A stretch of 45,416 bases of DNA from an uncultured Duganella sp. (GTDB lineage Bacteria > Pseudomonadota > Gammaproteobacteria > Burkholderiales > Burkholderiaceae): assembly GCA_946482335.1 (NCBI GenBank), contig CAMLRG010000017.1, positions 1 to 45,416 on the forward strand, read 5' to 3'. The notes beneath the pieces were generated by a model that saw only the letters and a list, made by a program, of their open reading frames with translations, was not told where the DNA came from and made no database searches. Shown in pieces: positions 33,490 through 42,236 of this stretch. The position numbers were made by a program, and so were the translations under genes. Every line of letters begins with the position of its first letter. The first letter of the stretch is position 1.

Positions 33490-33505
33490 AATGCTGGAAG
33501 TAGAG
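33490..33505 (-). repeat. Leader motif before gst, inverted partner of the purB leader motif
   Basis: Read on the minus strand, CTCTACTTCCAGCATT ends two bases before the gst ATG. It is 15 of 16 identical to the purB leader motif at 33604-33619. The two form an inverted repeat with a 98-base gap, and each occupies the ribosome-binding region of its gene. Confidence 0.8.
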
Positions 33506-33523
33506 AATTAGACAACAGTATAG

Positions 33524-34996
<1,473 letters not shown>

Positions 34997-35168
34997 AACC
35001 GGTAAACCGGGGTCTGACCCGCAGGGTCAGACCCCGTCTGTGCAGCTGCCGCTGGTGTTGGGGTAAGGCTTTTGACGTTCGGCGAAAATCCAAAAAGCCT
35101 TAACCACGCTTGCCGGCATCAAGGTCATCGGGGGTCTGACCCTGCGGGTCAGACCCGGTTTACCGGTT
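34997..35168. repeat. Nested inverted-repeat (REP/BIME-like) element downstream of purB
   Basis: The outer unit AACCGGTAAACCGG (34997-35010) plus stem GGGGTCTGACCC/complement (35009-35020, 35024-35035; loop GCA) is mirrored by GGGTCTGACCC/complement (35132-35142, 35146-35156; loop TGC) plus CCGGTTTACCGGTT (35155-35168). The central 96 bases contain a perfect 10-base inverted repeat, TAAGGCTTTT (35064-35073) and AAAAGCCTTA (35093-35102). The arm and stem match the element at 19571-19628. The form is that of paired REP sequences mobilised by Y1/RAYT transposases; no transposase is in the window. It fills most of the purB-cytochrome b561 gap. Confidence 0.85.
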
Positions 35169-35198
35169 TTAAGGAAGGTGTAAGCAAGCTCCGTTACT

Positions 35199-35237
35199 CT
35201 TTGGTATATTAGTCCTAACACGTACTACTTACCAAAG
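35199..35237 (+). promoter_or_regulatory. Gapped inverted repeat and -10 element before cytochrome b561
   Basis: The 8-base arms CTTTGGTA (35199-35206) and TACCAAAG (35230-35237) enclose a TATATT -10-like hexamer (35205-35210). The right arm lies 6 bases before the ATG at 35244 and includes the likely ribosome-binding site. It could be an operator or a weak hairpin covering the ribosome-binding site. No convincing -35 was found. Confidence 0.35.
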
Positions 35238-35243
35238 GTCACA

Positions 35244-35768
35244 ATGGAGCGTTATTCCAACACCGCTATCGCCCTGCACTGGCTGATCGCCCTGCTGATC
35301 GTTGCCGCCTTCGTGCTCGGCCTGGTGATGACCGACATCCCCGGCCTGACCCCGACCAAGCTCAAATACTATTCCTGGCACAAATGGCTGGGCGTCACCG
35401 TGCTTGCGCTGGCCGCCGGCCGCCTGCTGTGGCGCCTGAAGCAGCAGCCGCCTGCCTTCCCCGCCAGCATGAGCGCCCAGCAGGTGAAGGCCGCCGAAGC
35501 CGGCCACTGGCTGCTGTACTTCCTGATGTTCGCCGTGCCGCTTTCCGGCTACCTGTACACTACCGCCGCCGGCGTGCCTGTCGTGTACCTGGGCCTGATC
35601 AAGATCCCCTCGCTGTTCGCCGCCGATCCCGCGCTCAAGGCATTCCTGAAGCCGGTACATTACTGGCTCAACATGCTGCTGGCCGCCGTCGTCGTCGGCC
35701 ATATCGGCGCGGCGCTGAAGCACCAATTCATCGACAAGGACGGCCTGCTCAAGCGCATGCTGCCATAA
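35244..35768 (+). CDS. Cytochrome b561 (YceJ-type)
   Basis: This 174-residue inner-membrane di-haem protein has four helices. Candidate haem ligands are His12 (IALHWLIALL), His46 (YYSWHKWLG), His88 (EAGHWLLYF) and His139 or His153 (KPVHYWLN, VVGHIGAAL). The start MERYSNTAIALHWLIA is typical of bacterial cytochrome b561. It is followed after 15 bases by two YceI-type genes; the b561-YceI pairing is known from E. coli yceJ-yceI. It probably moves electrons between quinol and a periplasmic acceptor. It is preceded by a REP-like element and a gapped inverted repeat with TATATT. Confidence 0.93.
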   Translation: MERYSNTAIALHWLIALLIVAAFVLGLVMTDIPGLTPTKLKYYSWHKWLGVTVLALAAGRLLWRLKQQPPAFPASMSAQQVKAAEAGHWLLYFLMFAVPLSGYLYTTAAGVPVVYLGLIKIPSLFAADPALKAFLKPVHYWLNMLLAAVVVGHIGAALKHQFIDKDGLLKRMLP

Positions 35769-35783
35769 CCTGGAGCTAGACCC

Positions 35784-36329
35784 ATGAAGAAAAGCGTATT
35801 ACTGGCCGCCCTGCTGGCCGTGGCAGCCGCCGCCAGCGCCGCCGTGCTGAAAGCCGACCCGGCCAAGAGCAGCGTGTCGGCCGTGTTCAAGCAAATGAAC
35901 GTGCCGATCGAATCGAAGTTCAAGAAGCACAATATTGTCATCGACTATAACGCCGCCGCCCCCGACACCTCCAAGGCCACGGTGGAAATCGAAACCGCCA
36001 GCCTGGACCTGGGCGAGGCTGAAATGAACAAGGAAGTCGCCAAGAAGGATTGGTTCAACTCGGCCCAGTTCCCGAAAGCCACCTTCGTTTCCAGCGCCAT
36101 CAAGAGTGCCGGCCCCGGCAGGCTGCATGTGACGGGCAAGCTGACCATCAAGGGCAAGGCCGCCGACGTCACCTTCCCGATCACCGTCAAGGCCGAAGGC
36201 GGCAAGCAGGTGTTCGAAGGCGCGCTGCCGATCAAACGCCTGGCCTACAACATCGGCGAAGGCGAATGGAAAGACACCAGCATGGTTGCCGACGAGGTGA
36301 CCATCAAATTCCACGTAGTAGCTCAATAA
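35784..36329 (+). CDS. YceI family periplasmic protein (copy 1)
   Basis: This 181-residue secreted protein has the signal peptide MKKSVLLAALLAVAAAASA. The YceI lipocalin-like barrel follows: SSVSAVFKQMNVPIESKF, VEIETASLDLGEAEMNKEV, WFNSAQFPKATFVSS, LTIKGKAADVTFPI and LAYNIGEGEWKDTSMVADEV. YceI proteins bind isoprenoid quinones or long polyisoprenoids. It lies between cytochrome b561 and a second YceI gene, 16 bases apart, all in one operon. This copy has the DxSxVADEV ending of the redox-type subgroup and lacks the HTYPSFE start of copy 2. Confidence 0.93.
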   Translation: MKKSVLLAALLAVAAAASAAVLKADPAKSSVSAVFKQMNVPIESKFKKHNIVIDYNAAAPDTSKATVEIETASLDLGEAEMNKEVAKKDWFNSAQFPKATFVSSAIKSAGPGRLHVTGKLTIKGKAADVTFPITVKAEGGKQVFEGALPIKRLAYNIGEGEWKDTSMVADEVTIKFHVVAQ

Positions 36330-36345
36330 CCCTGGAGACCCCGCA

Positions 36346-36912
36346 ATGAAACTGAAGTTCCTGTCCGCCACCCTGCTGGCCGTCGCTGCCGTTGGGGCCA
36401 ATGCCGCCACCTACAACATCGACCCGACCCACACTTACCCGAGCTTTGAAGCCGACCACAAAGGCATTTCCTTCTGGCGCGGCAAGTTCGACAAAACCAG
36501 CGGCGTGATCCAGATGGACCGCGCAGCCAAGACCGGCACCATGGACATCACCATCGACGCCGCCTCGATCAACTTTGGCCTGGACAAGATGAACAGCCAC
36601 GCCAAGGGCGCCGACATGTTCAACGTCGAGAAATTCCCGACCGTCACTTACAAGGGCAAGAAGTTCAAGTTCGAAGGCGAGCAGCTGGTCGAAGTGGAAG
36701 GCGAGCTGACCATGCTGGGTGTGACCAAGCCGGTCAACCTGAAGGTCAACAAGTTCAAGTGCATCATGGACCAGCGCATGAAGCGCGAAATCTGCGGCGC
36801 CGACGCCTCGGCTGAGTTCAAGCGCACCGACTTCGGCCTGAACTACGCCACCCCCGCCTTCGCGCCCGAAGTGAAGCTGGCCATCCAGGTCGAAGCCATC
36901 AAGGCCGAGTAA
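36346..36912 (+). CDS. YceI family periplasmic protein (copy 2)
   Basis: This 188-residue protein has the signal peptide MKLKFLSATLLAVAAVGANA. The canonical YceI start is TYNIDPTHTYPSFEADHKGI. FNVEKFPTVTYKGKKFKFEG, LTMLGVTKPVNLKVNKF and RTDFGLNYATPAFAPEVKL complete the fold. Two Cys in KFKCIMDQRMKREICGAD may form a disulfide, as in E. coli YceI. It is the last gene of the b561-yceI-yceI operon. Copies 1 and 2 are clearly diverged, so they likely carry different lipids or partners. It converges with the stress-protein gene, 21 bases apart. Confidence 0.94.
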   Translation: MKLKFLSATLLAVAAVGANAATYNIDPTHTYPSFEADHKGISFWRGKFDKTSGVIQMDRAAKTGTMDITIDAASINFGLDKMNSHAKGADMFNVEKFPTVTYKGKKFKFEGEQLVEVEGELTMLGVTKPVNLKVNKFKCIMDQRMKREICGADASAEFKRTDFGLNYATPAFAPEVKLAIQVEAIKAE

Positions 36913-36933
36913 TGTGCGGGTTCCGTGCGGCCG

Positions 36934-38031
36934 TTACGGGATGTCCCTCTCGTAGGCCGCGCGGACAGCGTCCTTGGCGTGCTCCCACGCCATGCGCGAT
37001 TTGCCTTTGACAGTTTCCCAATCCCTTTCCAGCTGGTCCTTCAGCTCGTCCCACGTGCCGCGGTAGCGCTGGCGCGCGGTGTACCCGAGCATGTAGGCGG
37101 GTTCATAGTCGTCATAGTCGTAGCTGGGGTTGAAGTAGGCTTCGTTGCGGTAGTGGTCCTGCCAATAGACGCGCTCTTCGCTGGGGTTGAGCAGGGTGCC
37201 GATGCCCTGGCCGGCCATGCCGCCCGCCAGCGCGCCAATGGCGCCGCCGGCTACCATGCCGACCGGGCCAGCCGGGGCGCCGGCCGCGATGCCGGCTGCC
37301 GCACCGCCACCCGCACCGATGCCTGTCGCCAGGTTGTGGTCGTCCTCATCGTCTTCCGTTTTGGGATTGACGACTTCCGCCGTGCCCTTGCCGACAAAGG
37401 CGCCTGCCACGCCGCCGATCACGGCGCCGGCCACCATGCCCGGCACCCCGGCCGGCGAACCGGCAGCCGCGCCGGCCAGGGCGCCACCGGTGGTGCCGAC
37501 GCCGACGCCGACCACGTGCTCGCCTTCGCTGTCTTTCCATTCGCGCTCGATCTCTGCCGCATCGGCGGCGTTGCGCGCGTGCACGCCCATCAGGATGCCG
37601 CCACTCCGGATCCCTTCCTCATAGGGCTTGATGCGTTCCTCCGGGATGCCGGCGCCAATCAGGGCGCCCACCAGGCCGCCCGCCACGCCGCCGGCACCGG
37701 CACCGGCCAGCGCCGCCGCCAGTGGTCCGGCCACCACGATGCCGAGGCCCGGCAGCACCAGGGTCGTGCCCATGGCGGCCACGGCGGCCAGCGCCGCCCC
37801 CAGCGCCCCGCCGACACCGGCGCCAATGCCGGCCCCTTCGCCAGCCTTGGAACCGAGTTCCGTTTCCGCAGAGCCATTGAAATAGCGCTGTCGGGTATCG
37901 TCGCTCATGAGGACATTGATATCGTCCTTGCCATAGCCGCGTGACGTGGCGTTCTGCCAGGCACGCTCGGCGCTGCTGCGGTTGCGGAACAGGCCGGTGA
38001 CCAGGCGGGTTTGCTTGTCTGCAGTGTTCAT
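36934..38031 (-). CDS. General-stress 17M-like / glycine-zipper membrane protein
   Basis: This 365-residue composite protein has three parts. Residues 1-60 resemble the general stress protein 17M domain (RLVTGLFRNRSSAERAWQNA, GYGKDDINVLMSDDTRQ). Residues about 65-270 contain two long Gly/Ala-rich glycine-zipper stretches (GAGIGAGVGGALGAALAAVA and GVGTTGGALAGAAAGSPAG), with an IPEERIKPYEEGIRSGGILM linker between them. The C-terminal about 80 residues are Tyr/Trp/Asp-rich (YWQDHYRNEAYF, YEPAYMLGYTARQRY, WDELKDQLERDWETVKGKSR). The last part is common in envelope-stress proteins. The start at 38031 has AAAGGGG upstream. It is divergent from a GlsB/YmgE-type gene. Role is probably envelope or osmotic stress; not proven. 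Confidence 0.75.
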   Translation of the reverse strand: MNTADKQTRLVTGLFRNRSSAERAWQNATSRGYGKDDINVLMSDDTRQRYFNGSAETELGSKAGEGAGIGAGVGGALGAALAAVAAMGTTLVLPGLGIVVAGPLAAALAGAGAGGVAGGLVGALIGAGIPEERIKPYEEGIRSGGILMGVHARNAADAAEIEREWKDSEGEHVVGVGVGTTGGALAGAAAGSPAGVPGMVAGAVIGGVAGAFVGKGTAEVVNPKTEDDEDDHNLATGIGAGGGAAAGIAAGAPAGPVGMVAGGAIGALAGGMAGQGIGTLLNPSEERVYWQDHYRNEAYFNPSYDYDDYEPAYMLGYTARQRYRGTWDELKDQLERDWETVKGKSRMAWEHAKDAVRAAYERDIP

Positions 38032-38160
38032 GGGAATTCCCCTTTCGTGCTTGACCCGGTCACGATAGGCCGCACCGCCTTCCATATCTGTACGTTGGCG
38101 CACCGAGCATCCGCGCGCGCGTGACCTACACTGAAACCATCAACAATAGAGGGGGGCGAT

Positions 38161-38430
38161 ATGAACTTCATCATCTGGATTGTCATTGGCGGTGTCCTGG
38201 GCTGGCTGGCCAGCCTGGTGATGAAAACGGATGCCCAGCAGGGCATGTTCCTGAACGTGGTGGTTGGCATTGTCGGCGCCCTGCTGGGCGGCTGGCTGCT
38301 GTCGCCGCTCTTTGGTGCAGGTACCATCAATACGGACGATTTCAGCGTACTGTCGCTGGTGGTGTCCTTCCTTGGGGCGGTGATCCTGCTGGCGATCGTC
38401 AACCTGGTGTTCCGCGGCCGCGTCAGATAG
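38161..38430 (+). CDS. GlsB/YeaQ/YmgE family stress membrane protein
   Basis: This 89-residue inner-membrane protein (transglycosylase-associated family) has three hydrophobic helices: FIIWIVIGGVLGWLASLVM, LNVVVGIVGALLGGWLLSP and SLVVSFLGAVILLAIVNLV. The GWLAS and VVVGIVGALLGG glycine motifs are characteristic. An AGGGGGG ribosome-binding site precedes the ATG. It is divergent from the 17M/glycine-zipper gene, and both belong to stress-associated families. It ends with a strong intrinsic terminator at 38453-38479. Confidence 0.92.
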   Translation: MNFIIWIVIGGVLGWLASLVMKTDAQQGMFLNVVVGIVGALLGGWLLSPLFGAGTINTDDFSVLSLVVSFLGAVILLAIVNLVFRGRVR

Positions 38431-38452
38431 CAAACATCCCGGTTCCTCACAG

Positions 38453-38479
38453 GCCAACGCTGCGGCGTTGGCTTTTTTT
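38453..38479 (+). terminator. Rho-independent terminator after GlsB-family gene
   Basis: GCCAACGC (38453-38460), TGCG loop and GCGTTGGC (38465-38472) form an 8-bp perfect stem, followed by seven T (38473-38479). This is the clearest intrinsic terminator in the window. Confidence 0.93.
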
Positions 38480-38545
38480 CGTCCGGGGCGGAACTTCAGT
38501 TTGCGGCCATTGTCCAAGCCAGCACCAATAACAAAGGAGGCTGCC

Positions 38546-38848
38546 ATGGCTCAGGGACCGATGGACCACGACCGCATCAGCAAGGTTGAAAAAGCGCTCG
38601 ACGAACATAAGGAGCTTACTCGTGAGCAATTCCGCGACATCCTGCGGCGCATCGATGCCGAACAAACCAGGCGCGACGCGGACGCGAGGGAACTGCGCAC
38701 GCTGATCGAGAATCGCTCGGCGGAGGGCCACCGCCGCCTCGATGACGCGATGGCGCGGATTGACCGCAAGTTCGACCGGCAGACCGTCCTGATCCTGACT
38801 TCCTGGCTGACAACGATGGGCACCCTGCTCTACCTGCACTTTCGCTAA
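38546..38848 (+). CDS. Small coiled-coil protein with C-terminal membrane anchor
   Basis: I do not recognise a named family. The 100-residue protein is highly charged and helical from about residue 8 to 77 (KVEKALDEHKELTREQFRDI, RRIDAEQTRRDADARELRTL), with heptad-like spacing. It ends in one hydrophobic segment (VLILTSWLTTMGTLLYLHF) and a single Arg, the layout of a tail-anchored protein with the coiled coil in the cytoplasm. A perfect AAAGGAGG ribosome-binding site sits before the ATG at 38546; the longer frame from 38468 runs through the terminator and was rejected. It lies between a terminator and the S46 peptidase promoter, so it is probably monocistronic. Confidence 0.8.
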   Translation: MAQGPMDHDRISKVEKALDEHKELTREQFRDILRRIDAEQTRRDADARELRTLIENRSAEGHRRLDDAMARIDRKFDRQTVLILTSWLTTMGTLLYLHFR

Positions 38849-38932
38849 AAGCAACAGCTACTGCAACGCTGCAAACCGCGACTCTCCCTCTGCCCGGCGA
38901 ATTTTGTTCAGTTTTTGGCACTATTTTTAGTG

Positions 38933-38961
38933 TTGACGCCAGGCGCCGCCGTGCCGATACT
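38933..38961 (+). promoter_or_regulatory. Candidate sigma70 promoter of S46 peptidase gene
   Basis: TTGACG (38933-38938) and GATACT (38956-38961) are separated by exactly 17 bases. The peptidase ATG is 54 bases further downstream. The upstream flank is AT-rich (TTTTTGGCACTATTTTTAG) and could act as an UP element. Confidence 0.6.
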
Positions 38962-39015
38962 CTAGGGCGCCTGCCGGCCGGCCCGGCGGGCACCACTACA
39001 ACCATTTCAATACCC

Positions 39016-41178
39016 ATGAAAAAATCTCTCCTCGCGCTCGCCGTCCTGAGCACCACCTCCGCCGCCTTCGCAGACGAAGGCATGTGGATGCCGCAACAGC
39101 TGCCACAAGTAGCCAAGCAACTGAAGGCCGCCGGCCTGAAACTGGACCCCGCCTCGCTGACCAAGCTCACCGAGTTCCCGATGAACGCCATCGTCAGCCT
39201 GGGCGGCTGCTCGGCGTCCTTCGTTTCGCCGAAAGGCCTGGTCGTGACCAACCACCACTGCGTGTACAACAGCGTGGCCGTCAACTCGACCAAGGAGCGC
39301 GACTTGCTGGCCAATGGCTTCGTGGCGCACAACTTCGGCGAAGAATTGCCGGCCTCCCCGGGCACCCGCGTATTCGTCACCAAGGAAGTGCTGAATGTCA
39401 GCGACAAGGTCATCACCGCGGACGTGGCCAAGCTGCAGGGCAAGGCGCGCGTGGATGCGATCGAGAAAAACCAGAAAGCCCTGGTGGCGGAATGCGAAAA
39501 GGATGAAGGCCACCGCTGCACCGTGTCCTCCTTCTACGGCGGCCTGGAGTTCTACCAGATCAAGCAGCTGGAAATCCGCGACGTGCGCCTGGTGCACGCG
39601 CCTGCCGAAGGCGTCGGCAAGTTCGGCGGCGACACCGACAACTGGATGTGGCCGCGCCACACCGGCGACTACGGCTTCTACCGCGCGTACGTAAGCAAGG
39701 ACGGCAAGGCCGCCGACTACTCCAAGGACAACGTGCCTTACGAATCCAAGTCCTTCCTGAAGCTGGCGAAGGAAGGCGTGAAGGAAGGCGACTTCGTGAT
39801 GGTGCTGGGCTACCCTGGCCGTACCAACCGCCACCGCCTGCCGTCAGAAGTCGCGAACACCTTCGGCTTCGAATACCCGGCCTTCATCCAGAACTCGAAC
39901 GAGACCCTGGCCATCATCGACCGCGAAACCAAGGGTGACCGCGATGCGGCCCTGAAGGTGGCCGGCCGCGTTGCCAACATCAACAACTACTACAAGAACC
40001 GCAAGGGCATGCTGAACAGCTACGAAGGCAGCGATGTCCTCGACCGCAAGACCGCCGAGCACGCCGCCCTGAAGGCATGGGTGAACGGCGACGCCAAGCG
40101 CAAGGCAGCCTTCGGCGCCGACCTGGAAGCGGTGGAAAAGCTGATCGCCCAGCGCGACGCCGAGAACAAGCGCGATTTCTTCTACGACCGCTCTTCCCCG
40201 GCCATGCTGACCATCGCCCGCGCGATGTACCGCCTGGCCAACGAAAGCACCAAGCCCAACGCGGAGCGCAAGGCCGGCTACCAGGAGCGCGACGTCAAGC
40301 GCATCGAGCAGATGGTGAAAGGCGCCAACAAGACCTACGTGGCCAAGGTGGACAAGGCCGTCGTGCTGAACAACCTGAAACAGTACAACGCGCAGCCGGC
40401 CGCCGAACACAAGGCGGTATTCGACTCCGTGCTGGGCATCAAGGCCGGGATGAGCGAAGCGGAACTGTCGGCCGCGCTGGACAAGCTGTACGCCGGCTCC
40501 AGGCTGGAAGACGGCGAATTCCGCGCTTCGTGGATCGGCAAGAAGCCGGAAGACTTCAAGGCCAGCGACGATGCCTTCATCAAGGCCGCCGTGGCGCTGT
40601 ACGACGAAGGCCTGAAGCAGGAAGCCGCCAACGAAGAACTGGCCGGCAAGATCCAGCAAGCCTACGCCAGCTACATGAAGGCCAAGATCGCCTTCATGAA
40701 CTCGAAGGGCCAGGCCGTGTACCCTGACGCCAACAGCACCCTGCGCGTCACCTTCGGCAAGATCGCCGGCCGCGCGGAAGGCGCCGACGGCACCACCGGC
40801 TGGTCCGCCTTCACCACCGTGGCGGGCGTGAAAGCCAAGGCCACCGGCGAAGGCGAGTTCAAGGCACCGCAGGCGCAGCTGGACGCGATCAACAAGAAGC
40901 AGTTCGGCAAATACGTCGATCCGACGCTGAAGTCCGTGCCGGTCAACTTCCTGGCCACGCTGGACATCACCGGCGGCAATTCCGGTTCCGCCGCGCTGAA
41001 TTCGAAAGCCGAGCTGGTAGGCCTGGCATTCGACGGCACCCTGGACTCGATCATTTCCGACTGGGACTTCAACAAGGCCAAGACCCGTGACATCCAGGTC
41101 GACCTGCGCTACATGCTGTGGAACATGAAGTACATCGACAAGGCCGACAACCTGCTGAAGGAAATGGGCGCCGAATAA
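39016..41178 (+). CDS. S46-family dipeptidyl-peptidase, DPP7 type
   Basis: This 720-residue secreted serine peptidase has the signal peptide MKKSLLALAVLSTTSAAFA. It releases dipeptides from peptide N-termini in the periplasm. The catalytic triad by family alignment is His81 (VVTNHHCVYN), Asp218 (WMWPRHTGDYG) and Ser656 (GGNSGSAAL). The conserved GGDTDNWMWPR and YPGRTNRHRLPSE stretches are present. The P1-specificity position after Ser656 (LAFDGTL) is Gly674, which in this family marks DPP7 with preference for hydrophobic P1; DPP11 has Arg there. Length fits (about 712-720). It has its own candidate promoter. It converges with the SMR gene. Confidence 0.93.
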   Translation: MKKSLLALAVLSTTSAAFADEGMWMPQQLPQVAKQLKAAGLKLDPASLTKLTEFPMNAIVSLGGCSASFVSPKGLVVTNHHCVYNSVAVNSTKERDLLANGFVAHNFGEELPASPGTRVFVTKEVLNVSDKVITADVAKLQGKARVDAIEKNQKALVAECEKDEGHRCTVSSFYGGLEFYQIKQLEIRDVRLVHAPAEGVGKFGGDTDNWMWPRHTGDYGFYRAYVSKDGKAADYSKDNVPYESKSFLKLAKEGVKEGDFVMVLGYPGRTNRHRLPSEVANTFGFEYPAFIQNSNETLAIIDRETKGDRDAALKVAGRVANINNYYKNRKGMLNSYEGSDVLDRKTAEHAALKAWVNGDAKRKAAFGADLEAVEKLIAQRDAENKRDFFYDRSSPAMLTIARAMYRLANESTKPNAERKAGYQERDVKRIEQMVKGANKTYVAKVDKAVVLNNLKQYNAQPAAEHKAVFDSVLGIKAGMSEAELSAALDKLYAGSRLEDGEFRASWIGKKPEDFKASDDAFIKAAVALYDEGLKQEAANEELAGKIQQAYASYMKAKIAFMNSKGQAVYPDANSTLRVTFGKIAGRAEGADGTTGWSAFTTVAGVKAKATGEGEFKAPQAQLDAINKKQFGKYVDPTLKSVPVNFLATLDITGGNSGSAALNSKAELVGLAFDGTLDSIISDWDFNKAKTRDIQVDLRYMLWNMKYIDKADNLLKEMGAE

Positions 41179-41212
41179 GCGCTCCAGCTCTTCTGCTTCA
41201 TCAGCTGTTTCG

Positions 41213-41536
41213 TCAGCTGCTGGTCAGCTTCAAGCCGGCGATGCCGGCAATGATGGCCCCGATCAGCAGCAACCGCAGCGGGGAGGCGCTTTCGCCATAG
41301 GCGACGATGCCTACCGCTGCGGCACCCGCCGCCCCGATCCCCGTAAAGACCGCAAACGCAGTGCCGACCGGCAGCTGGCGCAAGGCCATTGTCAGCAGCA
41401 CGATCGCGCCGTTGGCGAATGCCAGTCCGGCAAGGCTGGGCCATAGGCGCGTCCAGCCTTCGGCGTGCTTGAGGGCGACGGCCATCGCGATATCCACCAA
41501 GGCCGCTGCCAGCAGCAAACCCCACGCCGCCATCAT
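41213..41536 (-). CDS. Small multidrug resistance (SMR) family protein, SugE/Gdx-related, altered binding site
   Basis: This 107-residue inner-membrane protein has four helices. It aligns with SugE/Gdx along its length: ALKHAEGWTRLWPS, RQLPVGTAFAVFTGIGAAGA, YGESASPLRLLLIGAIIAGI and GLKLTSS. Four key positions differ from guanidinium exporters: the proton-coupling Glu is Asp15 (ALVDIAM), the nearby Trp is Met18, and Tyr and Trp of the AYAxWTG motif are both Phe. It may thus carry a different substrate. The start overlaps the upstream GST stop as ATGA (41533-41536), indicating coupling. No partner SMR gene for a heterodimer is present. Confidence 0.85.
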   Translation of the reverse strand: MMAAWGLLLAAALVDIAMAVALKHAEGWTRLWPSLAGLAFANGAIVLLTMALRQLPVGTAFAVFTGIGAAGAAAVGIVAYGESASPLRLLLIGAIIAGIAGLKLTSS

Positions 41537-42144
41537 GGCTTGGCCGCCGCCAGCCCGCGCTGCACGGCCTGACGCGCTGCAATGCGTTCCACCCACTCCG
41601 CCACCGCCGGGAAATCCGACAAGGTCACGCCCAGCTCGTGGTGGGAACGGATCCACGGGAAGCTGGCAATGTCGGCGATCGTGTATTCGTCACCCGCCAG
41701 GTAAGGCTTGTCGCGCAAGCGTTCCTCGAACACGCCCAGCAGCCGCAAGGTCTCACGGCCGTAGCGTTCCAATGCCTGCCGGTTCGGCTGGCCCGTGCCG
41801 GCGCCATGGCGAAAGAACCACAATTGCCCCAGCATCGGCCCGATGCTGCCCACCTGCAGGAACAGCCATTGCAGCACGACGCTGCGCGCTTCGCCAGCCG
41901 GCGGCAGCAGCTTGCCCGCCTTGTCGGCCAGGTGGATCAGGATGGCGCCCGACTCGAAAATCGGGGTGGCGCCATCCACCAGCAGCGGGATCTTGTGGTT
42001 CGGGCTCATTTCGCTGAACGGCGGGCGGTGCTGCTCGCCGGCCGACAGGTCCACGTGGTGCACCTGGTGCGGCAGCCCGAGTTCTTCCAGTGCGATGGTG
42101 ATCTTTTGCCCGTTGGGCGTATCGGCGGTGTACAGCGTCAGCAT
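41533..42144 (-). CDS. Glutathione S-transferase, YfcG/nu-class-like
   Basis: This 203-residue GST starts MLTLYTADTPNGQKITIALEELGL, the TPNGxKxxIALEE pattern of nu-class/YfcG-type disulfide-bond oxidoreductases. MSPNHKIPLLVDG (cis-Pro), FESGAILIHLADK (GSH-binding), WLFLQVGSIGPMLGQLWFF and YTIADIASFPWIRSH follow. YfcG-type enzymes reduce disulfides with glutathione using a Thr/Asn site rather than Cys. The ATG at 42144 has AAGGAA upstream. It is divergent from a LysR gene, which probably regulates it, and is translationally coupled to the SMR gene. Confidence 0.92.
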   Translation of the reverse strand: MLTLYTADTPNGQKITIALEELGLPHQVHHVDLSAGEQHRPPFSEMSPNHKIPLLVDGATPIFESGAILIHLADKAGKLLPPAGEARSVVLQWLFLQVGSIGPMLGQLWFFRHGAGTGQPNRQALERYGRETLRLLGVFEERLRDKPYLAGDEYTIADIASFPWIRSHHELGVTLSDFPAVAEWVERIAARQAVQRGLAAAKP

Positions 42145-42198
42145 GATCGGTTCCTTTGGGTGAGGTGATGGAGCCCAGTGTACGTTCCCCGAAAACGC

Positions 42199-42213
42199 AT
42201 TAGAATTCCCAAT
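42199..42213. promoter_or_regulatory. Candidate LysR-type binding site between GST and lysR
   Basis: ATTAGAATTCCCAAT (42199-42213) fits the T-N11-A pattern with ATT/AAT ends in the 92-base gap between divergent GST and LysR genes. It lies 24 bases before the LysR ATG, as expected for an autorepressing site. The motif is short, so this is tentative. Confidence 0.4.
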
Positions 42214-42236
42214 ATCAGCAGAACAGTTACGCAAAT

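Noticed and set aside
38468..38545. N-terminal extension of the coiled-coil protein
   Set aside because: It would start inside the T-tract of an intrinsic terminator, while a perfect ribosome-binding site precedes the ATG at 38546.
41145..42236. Guanidine riboswitch controlling the SugE-like gene
   Set aside because: The gene overlaps the upstream GST and the 92-base leader before the GST shows no ykkC-like conserved stem with ACGR motifs that I can see.
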